This document shows positions 14,068-21,144 of a stretch of DNA of 38,620 bases, piece after piece (positions within the stretch are counted from its first letter, which is position 1; every line of letters starts with the position of its first letter). The translations under genes and the position numbers were made by a program. The DNA lies in contig JAJYBH010000017.1 in NCBI GenBank assembly GCA_021779135.1, positions 1 through 38,620 on the forward strand, in the 5' to 3' direction. Source of the DNA: Deltaproteobacteria bacterium (GTDB lineage: Bacteria > Desulfobacterota > Desulfuromonadia > Geobacterales > Pseudopelobacteraceae). The notes beneath the pieces were generated by a model. The model saw only the letters and a list, made by a program, of their open reading frames with translations. It had not been told where the DNA came from and ran no database searches.

Positions 14068-15930
14068 TCAGGGGGAGGGTTGTTCTGGTGGATGCCCATT
14101 TTTCCGTTCATTCTCCATTTCGGCCAGGGACACGGCCGCGGAGATCAGCGAAAGGTGAGAGAGACCCTGGGGGAAATTGCCGAGCATTTCACCCGTGCTG
14201 ACATCGAACTCCTCGGCAAAAAGGCCAAGGTCGTTCCCGGTGCGGATTGCGCTACGGAAGACCTCGTGAGCCTCAACAAGCCGCCCCTGGCGGGCCAGGC
14301 ACTCCACCAGCCAGAAGGAACAGGCTACGAAGGCCCCCTCCCTCCCCGCGAGTCCGTCGGCGCCGACAGGGTAGCGACGCAAGATCCCCCCCTCGGTCAG
14401 TTTTTCCATGACAGCATCCGTCGTCCGCAGCATCCGTTCGTCCCCATAGGCCACGAAACCGGTGGTCGGCAGGAGCAGGAGCGAGGCGTCAAGATCGCTG
14501 CTGCCGAACGACTGCACGAAAATTCCCCGCCCATCGTCGTAGCCTTCCTGCTCCACGACGCGCCGGATCTCGTCCCTTTCTCGCACCCAATCCGACGTCG
14601 GGGCCTCACGTCCCAGTTCAGTGGCGAGAGCGGCACCCCGGTCCAGGGCGAACCAGCACATGACCTTGGAAAGCACGAAGTGCCGCGGTGCACCCCGCAT
14701 CTCCCAGATGCCGCAATCCGGTTTGCGCCAGACCCGGCAGGCCGCATTCACAATTTCGACCAGAAATTCCCAGTAATCGTTGTCCGGCGAATGCCCCCCC
14801 TGATGCCAGCGCCAGGCCAGGTCGACAAGCTCTCCGTACATATCCAGCTGAAGCTGACCGGCGGCGGCGTTCCCCACCCGCACCGGCCGCGCTCCATGGT
14901 ATCCGGCCATGCCCTTGATTTCGTATTCATGCAGACGGCGCTCACCCCCGACACCGAACAGGACCTGCAGTTCGTCGGCATTGCCGGCGGCGCTCCGTTC
15001 AATGAAACGGCGAAAGCCGTCGGACTCATTGCGGTATCCCAACTCCGCCAGGGAACGGATGGTGAAGACCGAGTCGCGGATCCAGGTAAATCGGTAGTCC
15101 CAGTTGCGTCCGCCGCCGGGCGCCTCCGGGAGAGAGGTGGTGGCAGCCGCGGCGATGGCGCCGGTGGGCGCGTTGGAAAGTCCCTTGAGGACGATGGCCG
15201 AGCGGCCGACCAGGTCGGCATACGGCACGGGGAATGCTCCCTGCGAGCTCCACTTCTCCCACCAGGAAATCGTCTCTGCCAGCCGCCCGTCGAGTTCGGC
15301 CGTATCCGGCACGGCGACGTTGCCGTGATCGATGAGTTCGGGACGACGGAAGAGAATGGAGAGGTGCCGCCGTTCACCGGCGGAGATCGTGATGGTCGCC
15401 GCAAGGTCGTGACGACCCCGCTGCTCCAGCCGAAAATCTCCCGAAATGATCAGGCCGCTGCTCCCCCCGAACGCCAGGAAGTGGTCCTCCTGCCTTCTGA
15501 CCCAGGGCAGGATGGCGCCGTAATCGAAGCGGGGAACGATCTCGACGTCGACCGGCACGCTCCCCCGGACGCCATCCACGCAACGGAGGATCTGCTGGTA
15601 AGGCTCCCTTCTTCCCCCCCGGCGCATCGGAAAGCAGTCCATGAGCCGCACCTCGCCGCCGCCGGTCGAATACGTCGTCTCCAGGACGAGCGTCCCGGGA
15701 AGGTAGCGACGCTTGACGTCCGTCACCCCCCGGGGGAAAATCCGGCAGTATCCCCCCTTTTCCCGGTCGAGAATCCGGCCGAAGATGCTCCCCGAGTCGA
15801 TTCGCGGCATACAGCACCAGTCGACGGAGCCTCCTTTCGATACAAGGGCCATGGAATGACAGTCGGCAATAAATCCGTAATCTCCGATTGAAGGAGAAGC
15901 ATGGTTGTTACAGGGCTGTCCGCTAGGCAT
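14068..15930 (-). CDS. Glycoside hydrolase family 15 (glucoamylase/trehalase-type)
   Basis: A 620-residue GH15 enzyme that would cleave glucose from alpha-glucan ends or hydrolyse trehalose with inversion. An N-terminal beta-sandwich (about 1-225; SIGDYGFIADCHSMALV, GSVDWCCMPRIDS) is followed by the (alpha/alpha)6 barrel. Hallmarks are GGRNWDYRFTWIRDS (273-287), the catalytic acid E410 in GIWEMRG and the catalytic base E543 in CSFWLVECL. No signal peptide, so it is cytosolic. The length fits the bacterial family of about 600 residues. It lies outside the trehalose operon and faces away from it, but its likely substrates link it to that pathway. Glucoamylase and trehalase activities cannot be told apart by eye. 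Confidence 0.9.
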   Translation of the reverse strand: MPSGQPCNNHASPSIGDYGFIADCHSMALVSKGGSVDWCCMPRIDSGSIFGRILDREKGGYCRIFPRGVTDVKRRYLPGTLVLETTYSTGGGEVRLMDCFPMRRGGRREPYQQILRCVDGVRGSVPVDVEIVPRFDYGAILPWVRRQEDHFLAFGGSSGLIISGDFRLEQRGRHDLAATITISAGERRHLSILFRRPELIDHGNVAVPDTAELDGRLAETISWWEKWSSQGAFPVPYADLVGRSAIVLKGLSNAPTGAIAAAATTSLPEAPGGGRNWDYRFTWIRDSVFTIRSLAELGYRNESDGFRRFIERSAAGNADELQVLFGVGGERRLHEYEIKGMAGYHGARPVRVGNAAAGQLQLDMYGELVDLAWRWHQGGHSPDNDYWEFLVEIVNAACRVWRKPDCGIWEMRGAPRHFVLSKVMCWFALDRGAALATELGREAPTSDWVRERDEIRRVVEQEGYDDGRGIFVQSFGSSDLDASLLLLPTTGFVAYGDERMLRTTDAVMEKLTEGGILRRYPVGADGLAGREGAFVACSFWLVECLARQGRLVEAHEVFRSAIRTGNDLGLFAEEFDVSTGEMLGNFPQGLSHLSLISAAVSLAEMENERKNGHPPEQPSP

Positions 15931-16081
15931 GATATGTCCGTTTCGCTAAGGGTATCCATTCCCGGCAACGCCGGCTTTTGTGGAGCTACTCGATTCGGAA
16001 ACGACCGGCATGGATAAAGTATCGCCGATAACGGGCGGATGTCAAACCGCCAAACGCGTCATTTGGCGCCATCCGAGTGAT

Positions 16082-16109
16082 TTGCCTTCCATCCCTTTGC
16101 CTGTATACT
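16082..16109 (+). promoter_or_regulatory. Promoter of the CDF transporter gene
   Basis: TTGCCT (16082-16087) and TATACT (16104-16109) are separated by 16 bases. Transcription would start near 16116, leaving a leader of about 105 bases before ATG 16221. Confidence 0.55.
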
Positions 16110-16116
16110 TTCTTCA

Positions 16117-16215
16117 GGGGCTTAGCCGGGGGTGTGATGGGCCTGGTCTCCGCGGAGGACCATGATAACGGAAACAGCTAAGCGGAAAGAGCACCATCCT
16201 TTGCAGGCTGGGGTT
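16117..16215 (+). promoter_or_regulatory. Structured leader of the CDF gene
   Basis: GCTTAGC (16120-16126) pairs perfectly with GCTAAGC (16177-16183), closing a domain. Inside is a stable hairpin TGGTC/GACCA (16144-16148, 16158-16162) extended by TCC/GGA. A purine-rich GGAAAGAG follows the closing stem. The layout is that of a cis-acting RNA, but it does not match the manganese (yybP-ykoY) or NiCo riboswitch patterns that I know. Confidence 0.4.
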
Positions 16216-16220
16216 GAATA

Positions 16221-17135
16221 ATGGGGAGCCACTCTCGCACCGTCATCTATGCGGCTCTTACGGCAAACCTGCTCATTGCCGCAACCAAATTCGGCGCGGC
16301 CCTGGTGACCGGGAGTTCGGCGATCCTTGCCGAGGGGATACACTCCCTGGTCGATACATCAAATGAGCTGCTGCTCCTCTATGGACGGCGACGGGCAAAG
16401 CTGCCGCCCGACGACCACTTCCCCTTCGGCCATGGCAAGGAAATCTACTTCTGGAGCTTCGTGGTAGCGATCCTCGTCTTCTCCCTCGGGTCGGGGCTTT
16501 CCATCTACGAAGGGATCGACCAGCTCATTAATCCACACCCGACCCGACATACCTACGTCAATTACGTGATTCTCGGACTGGCGGCACTATTCGAGGGGAG
16601 CAGCTGGAATATTGCCCGGCGGGAACTTGCCAGAACAAAGGGGAGGCGAGGGTACCTGGAAACCATTCGCCGGGCCAAGGACCCATCGGTGTTCGTGGTT
16701 TTCCTGGAGGATTCGGCGGCCCTCCTCGGGCTGGGGGTCGCCTTCACCGGCATCCTGCTCAGCCAACTCAGCGGCAAGCATTATTTCGACGCACTGGCCT
16801 CGATCGTCATCGGTCTCATTCTCGGGGTGACCGCCAGCATTCTGGCTGCCGAGACAAAGGGCCTGCTTATCGGTGAGAGCGCCAACCGCGAGGTGGTGCA
16901 GGGGATCAGGGAAATTGCGGCCTCTTCGTCCGGGGTCGAACATGTGAATGAAATTCTCACCATGCACATGGGGCCCGAGTTCATCCTGGTGAATCTGAGC
17001 GTCGAGTTTGACGATGCAGCCTCGTCAGACGACATCGAGACCATGATCGCCCTGCTGGATCGCAGGATCAAACAGGCCTATCCCAACGTCAAGCGCATAT
17101 TCGTGGAAGCCGAGGCCTGGAGGACGCGCGAATAG
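16221..17135 (+). CDS. Cation diffusion facilitator (CDF) family transporter
   Basis: A 304-residue inner-membrane exporter of divalent metal by proton exchange. About six membrane helices span 8-205. TM2 carries the metal site H41-x3-D45 with N48 (EGIHSLVDTSNEL). The conserved loop HFPFGHGKEIYFWSF lies at 66-80. TM5 has E163/D164 in FLEDSAALLG instead of the usual DxxxD/HxxxD pair, as in the ZnT9-like branch. The cytosolic C-terminal domain (about 210-304) ends with KRIFVEAE. The substrate (Zn, Fe, Co, Mn or other) cannot be read from sequence. A structured leader precedes it. It stands alone, 60 bases from a convergent small gene. Confidence 0.9.
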   Translation: MGSHSRTVIYAALTANLLIAATKFGAALVTGSSAILAEGIHSLVDTSNELLLLYGRRRAKLPPDDHFPFGHGKEIYFWSFVVAILVFSLGSGLSIYEGIDQLINPHPTRHTYVNYVILGLAALFEGSSWNIARRELARTKGRRGYLETIRRAKDPSVFVVFLEDSAALLGLGVAFTGILLSQLSGKHYFDALASIVIGLILGVTASILAAETKGLLIGESANREVVQGIREIAASSSGVEHVNEILTMHMGPEFILVNLSVEFDDAASSDDIETMIALLDRRIKQAYPNVKRIFVEAEAWRTRE

Positions 17136-17195
17136 CGCCGGATATTGGGATATGTTCTTAACCGATGACTCTCTGGACCGGAGGCATCAAAAGTC

Positions 17196-17378
17196 TTACT
17201 CGTGCGGCAATGCCTTGAGAGTGGAATTCAACTTGGCAACCGATTTTTCAAGCTTGCTCAGGTTCGCCTGGAGTTCCTCTATATCGCTTTCCACATTGAG
17301 TTCACTGGCAAATTCCTGGATGGCGCCGATCTGCAACCCGATGACATCATTGATGCGAGTGGTTTCAAGGTGTGTCAT
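17196..17378 (-). CDS. Small coiled-coil protein
   Basis: A 60-residue acidic protein with a heptad-like C-terminal half (DIEELQANLSKLEKSVAKL, about 32-50). AAGGAGAG lies 8 bases before ATG 17378, which supports it as a real gene. No family is recognised. It lies between the convergent CDF gene and, 228 bases upstream, the end of the leftward ClC gene. Confidence 0.6.
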   Translation of the reverse strand: MTHLETTRINDVIGLQIGAIQEFASELNVESDIEELQANLSKLEKSVAKLNSTLKALPHE

Positions 17379-17606
17379 GATCTTGCTCTCCTTTCCGCCT
17401 GGCGTGCGGATCTACTACTTAAATTATGACGAGAAACGGCCGGTCGTAAATATTTCCACTGTACACATGTTTATTATAATTCTTTTTGCACTGTTTTGTC
17501 TGTCCGAGAACCACGGAGGAATTTTCGCAGGAATTAGAGGATGGATATTGCACGGGGGCGGCGGTCGCAGAGACTATATCACTGGGCTGAATCCCATCGG
17601 GTGTTC

Positions 17607-18881
17607 TTATTCCTTCCGATTTTTATTCGCAAGGAAACGGTACAGGGGGATCGGCATGAATTGTTTGCCGATGCCGCGAGCGAGGAAGGCAGTGATCATA
17701 AACGGGATAATCAGGATGTGCTCGTCAGTCATCTCCATAACGATGATAACTGCCGTAAGCGGCGCCTGGATGACCCCGGAAAAAAAACCGACCATGCCAA
17801 GCAGCCCGCAGACTTTGAAATTCATGAAAAAGAAGATCTTTGCGACACAGAACCCTATACCTGCGCCGATTGCCAGACAGGGTGAGAAAATACCCCCTGC
17901 CATACCCGACAAGTATGACAGCACCGTGGTACAGAATTTTCCGATACTGAACAAGAACGGAGCTTGATCAAGCGATGAGCTTTCCAGTACCTTTCGGGTA
18001 ATCTCATATCCGGAGCCAGACGTTGCGCTGTCACTGTAGAGCCCGATCAACGCGCATACGCTTCCGCAAAGAAACGCGCGTAACCAGCTCTGTTCCGGTA
18101 GCCGGATCAATTCCGGGTACGCCAGCAGGCGTGCGAAAACACCTCCGAAAATTCCGCCAAAGATTCCAAGGATAACTGTCTCGGGTATTATGGCGGCGAT
18201 TGAGCTTGAGACCACCGGGTGACCGAAATACAGGTAATTACCGGCGAACGCCATCGACACAATACCGGAAAGAATCACCGCAAGCATGATCATTTCCCGG
18301 TATTGGCCAAGCAGGCCTTCGGTGATTTCCTCGATAGCAAAGGTGATGCCGGCGAGTGGAGCGTTGAATGCCGCAGCGACACCCGCCGCAGCTCCGGCGG
18401 TGAGAAAGGATTGGAAATCTACCTTGGGGAGGATTGGTCGCGTTACCCGTCCGGCCCAGGTAAATATGGATGCGGCGATCTGTACTGTTGGCCCTTCCCG
18501 TCCGATTGACGCGCCGCCAAGTATGCCGAGGACACTTGACACCACTTTCACAGCTGCCGTGCGCAGCGACACCAAGGGGTTGTTCCAGGGCGGTTCACGA
18601 TTCTCCAGGATGTGGCTGTGCGAGTGCTCTATCACTTCGAGGACTTGCGGGATGCCGCTGCCCTTGGCGGCGGGGCCGTACTTCTCCACGACCAGCGTTG
18701 CCGCGACAAACAGCGCCGGAGTGCTGATCGCAACCAGGTAAGGGTGCCCGTGTGCGAGGAAATAGTAGAATTTTTGCGTGACCTCAATGAGCCGCGCATA
18801 CAGTACGGCCGCCACTCCCACAAGTGCCGCGGCAGCCCAGACGGTAATTTGAAGGTACGTACGCTGACGAAAACGTATCAT
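17607..18881 (-). CDS. ClC-family chloride/proton antiporter
   Basis: A 424-residue integral membrane protein of the ClC fold. Anion-site motifs are GSGIP (74-78), GREGP with gating glutamate E129 (127-131) and GGIFSPCLAIGAGIG in the second half. The inner proton glutamate is present in FAIEEIT (E184/E185), so it is more likely a 2Cl-/H+ exchanger than a channel. There is no C-terminal CBS pair. AGGA precedes ATG 18881. In bacteria such exchangers support acid resistance and volume control, which suits a locus rich in osmoprotectant genes, although no operon link is seen. Confidence 0.93.
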   Translation of the reverse strand: MIRFRQRTYLQITVWAAAALVGVAAVLYARLIEVTQKFYYFLAHGHPYLVAISTPALFVAATLVVEKYGPAAKGSGIPQVLEVIEHSHSHILENREPPWNNPLVSLRTAAVKVVSSVLGILGGASIGREGPTVQIAASIFTWAGRVTRPILPKVDFQSFLTAGAAAGVAAAFNAPLAGITFAIEEITEGLLGQYREMIMLAVILSGIVSMAFAGNYLYFGHPVVSSSIAAIIPETVILGIFGGIFGGVFARLLAYPELIRLPEQSWLRAFLCGSVCALIGLYSDSATSGSGYEITRKVLESSSLDQAPFLFSIGKFCTTVLSYLSGMAGGIFSPCLAIGAGIGFCVAKIFFFMNFKVCGLLGMVGFFSGVIQAPLTAVIIVMEMTDEHILIIPFMITAFLARGIGKQFMPIPLYRFLANKNRKE

Positions 18882-18935
18882 TCACGATCCTATATGGCAC
18901 AGATGCGTGCCTGATTATTTCTGCGCTCATACAAA

Positions 18936-18979
18936 CACGGATTACCAAGGAGGGGAGGCAACCTTCTTGGTAATCCGTG
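18936..18979. other. Long perfect stem-loop
   Basis: CACGGATTACCAAG (18936-18949) and CTTGGTAATCCGTG (18966-18979) pair perfectly over 14 bp, with AGG/CCT extending inward. There is no T-run on either side. It lies in the 240-base gap between the ClC start and the pal stop. Possible roles are a factor-dependent terminator or an mRNA-stabilising element at the pal 3' end. Confidence 0.5.
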
Positions 18980-19121
18980 CCCGCCGGCAGCGCCTACAGG
19001 AACATGGAGGTGACATAACCTGCACGCGTGCCGACAACTGAGGGATTGACACTCCGTTCGATGATGCTGGAGAAGTGGGTCAGTCGCTCGGAAAAATGAT
19101 TTTTTTTAGCAAGGGCCTCTT

Positions 19122-19706
19122 TTATTTCATGATCACGAACTCATCTCTCCTGTTTTTCTGCCAGGCGGCTTCATCATTGCCCTGTACCGCCGGACGCTCT
19201 TTGCCGTAGCTGATGGCTGAAATCCTGTCCTGCCGGACTCCCATGGTCTCCAGATATTTGACGGCCGCCTGTGCGCGGCGTTCACCCAGCGCTATATTGT
19301 ATTCGGCAGAACCCCGCTCGTCGCAATTTCCTTCGACTCTCAACTTGATGTCTTTGTGCTTCTTCATCAGGAGTTCAGCGCTGCGGGCAAGGGTATCCTT
19401 GGCTGCCTGGTTCAGATCGGCACTGTCGAAATCAAAGTAGATTTTCTCGAATTCAGCCTGGCTGGCGCCTGCCTTGGCCGCCTGCTGGTTGGCTTGCGTT
19501 GCCTGTCGTGCCGTTGAGCCGGCCGCCGGTATCACTTCGCTTTTTCCCTTTTCCGCCGGAGCCGGCTTGACCGTGGCTGGCGCTACCGTGGCCTCCCTGG
19601 AGATGGTTTCATCCTTTTTGACGACCTCCTTGTTGGCGCATCCCGCGGCAGCGATAACCAGACTCAGACACCCCACTGCTACAACGACTCTCTTACAGGC
19701 ATTCAT
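19122..19706 (-). CDS. pal: Peptidoglycan-associated lipoprotein Pal
   Basis: A 194-residue outer-membrane lipoprotein of the Tol-Pal envelope system. It has a basic N-terminus, hydrophobic core and lipobox AAAGC (Cys about 22). A Pro/Ala/Lys-rich linker spans about 30-85. The OmpA-like peptidoglycan-binding domain follows: IYFDFDSADL, VEGNCDERGSAEYN, ALGERRAQAAVKYL, ISYGKERP. AAGGAAGG precedes ATG 19706; an upstream start at 19739 would spoil the signal sequence. Here pal stands apart from tolQRAB and is divergent from the marR-led trehalose operon, sharing a 100-base control region with it. Confidence 0.92.
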   Translation of the reverse strand: MNACKRVVVAVGCLSLVIAAAGCANKEVVKKDETISREATVAPATVKPAPAEKGKSEVIPAAGSTARQATQANQQAAKAGASQAEFEKIYFDFDSADLNQAAKDTLARSAELLMKKHKDIKLRVEGNCDERGSAEYNIALGERRAQAAVKYLETMGVRQDRISAISYGKERPAVQGNDEAAWQKNRRDEFVIMK

Positions 19707-19729
19707 TTGATACCTTCCTTTCATGGCGT

Positions 19730-19792
19730 AATTTGACATTTTAGTTCACAACTGGTAATAATTTACAGCACGAACTATTTGGATGTCAAATT
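19730..19792 (+). promoter_or_regulatory. marR-operon promoter framed by a nested dyad
   Basis: TTGACA (19733-19738) followed after 18 bases by AATAAT (19757-19762) gives a rightward promoter. Perfect inverted repeats frame it: AATTTGACAT (19730-19739) with ATGTCAAATT (19783-19792), and inside these TAGTTC (19742-19747) with GAACTA (19772-19777). The outer left arm overlaps the -35 and the outer right arm lies about 15 bases past the start point. This is a good candidate operator for the MarR protein encoded directly downstream, and could also control pal on the other strand. Confidence 0.6.
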
Positions 19793-19806
19793 AAAAAGGG
19801 GTCCCT

Positions 19807-20334
19807 ATGCGATCAATAATTCCCATTGCATCCGATGGTAGCGATAGCGGCCACCCACCTGAACATCCGCGCGAGCGACTGATAAATGATATATTCGACC
19901 GGCTGCATAGCCTGTCGAATGTGACGGATGAACTGGAACGGGGGACCCAAACCCTGACCGGTCTCAACAAGAATCAGGTTCTTGCCATCAAGGTTGTATC
20001 CCGGTTGCCGTCCGTGAGCGTCTCAACCCTGGCAAGGAGCATGAATCTCAAACCTGCATCGATGGTACGGATACTTGACCGCCTTGAGGAGCAGGGACTC
20101 ATTGTCAGGACACGGTCGAATACAGACCGGCGCGTTGTTAAAATAAATGTGACTGAAAAGGCGGCCGCCATCGAACCGATCCTGCGCAATTCGACCCACG
20201 AAAGCCTGAAGCACTGCCTGGAGGCAACCGACGATCGTGATCTTTCTGATATACTTGGGTCACTGCGGAAACTCTCCTTCCTGCTGGACGCCGCATATGT
20301 AGATACTTCCCGCGGCCGGGAAGTGCCACGTTGA
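19807..20334 (+). CDS. MarR-family transcriptional regulator
   Basis: A 175-residue dimeric winged-helix regulator. The DNA-binding part spans about 50-115: VSTLARSMNLKPASMVRIL (helix-turn-helix), then DRLEEQGLIVRTRSNTDRR (wing, with the family RxxDRR pattern) and INVTEKA. N- and C-terminal helices would form the dimer. It is the first gene of the rightward trehalose/glucan run, with otsB only 16 bases away, so it most likely controls that operon and itself through the dyad upstream. Its ligand is unknown. Confidence 0.88.
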   Translation: MRSIIPIASDGSDSGHPPEHPRERLINDIFDRLHSLSNVTDELERGTQTLTGLNKNQVLAIKVVSRLPSVSVSTLARSMNLKPASMVRILDRLEEQGLIVRTRSNTDRRVVKINVTEKAAAIEPILRNSTHESLKHCLEATDDRDLSDILGSLRKLSFLLDAAYVDTSRGREVPR

Positions 20335-20350
20335 AAGGAGCCCGCAAGCC

Positions 20351-21079
20351 ATGAGGATCTGGTTTTTTGATTTTGACGGGACACTATCGCCGATCGTTGC
20401 CGACCGCGGAGCAGCGGAACTGCACCCGGCCTGCGCCGGTATGTTGAAGGACTTGTCCCGATCCCCGGCTGATTGCGTTGCGATCATTTCAAGCCGCGAC
20501 TTTGAGGATATCCTGCCGCGGGTGCCGCTGGACGATGTCATTATCGGGGGCAACAGCGGCATGGAGTGGCGTTTGCCGGGCGGCTGCCGGCTTTCTCTGG
20601 GAGCTGACAAGGGCGACATTCTTCAGGCCCGCCGGGAGGAGCTGCTGCCGCTGATTGAAGAGCTCGGCCAGTTGCCGGGGATCGAGATCGAGGACAAAAA
20701 ATGGTCGATTGCCATTCATGTCATCAAGACGGATGCCGGCGTGATGGACAACGTTGCCGGCACCATCTCGGCCTGGGCCTTACGGGAAAACATAGCGGTA
20801 CACCGCGGTCCGGATGTATTCGAAATACAGTTGCTGCCGGGGTTCAACAAGTCGGTCGGCGCATCCTTTCTGGCCGGCAAGCTTGCGGTCGATAGCCAGC
20901 ATGATTCCATTATCTATGCTGGGGATGATGAAAATGACGCCATCGCGATGTGGTGGGCGCTCATGACCGGCGGCAGGGCCATCGTGATCGGATCCCGGGT
21001 GGACGTGCCGGGCGCCATGTATGTCAAGGACCAGCAGGCCCTGGCGGAAATGGTTCAGCAACTGCGCGGTAACAGTTAA
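20351..21079 (+). CDS. otsB: Trehalose-6-phosphate phosphatase OtsB
   Basis: A 242-residue cytosolic HAD-superfamily enzyme that removes phosphate from trehalose 6-phosphate. Motif I is FFDFDGTLSP with nucleophile D7 and acid D9. Motif II is ISSRD (46-50). The motif III/IV region has NKSVG (166-170) and YAGDDENDA with Mg ligands D192, D193 and D196. The usual GNHG turn reads GNSG (67-70), a His-to-Ser change that may affect substrate contacts. AAGGAG lies 8 bases before ATG 20351. It precedes otsA, the reverse of the E. coli order of function but common in clusters. Confidence 0.92.
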   Translation: MRIWFFDFDGTLSPIVADRGAAELHPACAGMLKDLSRSPADCVAIISSRDFEDILPRVPLDDVIIGGNSGMEWRLPGGCRLSLGADKGDILQARREELLPLIEELGQLPGIEIEDKKWSIAIHVIKTDAGVMDNVAGTISAWALRENIAVHRGPDVFEIQLLPGFNKSVGASFLAGKLAVDSQHDSIIYAGDDENDAIAMWWALMTGGRAIVIGSRVDVPGAMYVKDQQALAEMVQQLRGNS

Positions 21080-21144
21080 GGGTTGTGCCGCTGTGGAGAA
21101 AAACATAAAACCGTTCGGATACCACCCCAAGGGGGAAACCAGGC

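Noticed and set aside
14080-15891. A 603-codon open frame on the plus strand
   Set aside because: It is exactly antisense to the GH15 gene, has His/Pro/Arg-rich sequence typical of GC-rich antisense frames, and shows no family.
16117-16215. Known manganese or NiCo riboswitch
   Set aside because: The conserved loop sequences of these classes are missing; only generic pairing is seen, so it is recorded as a structured leader.
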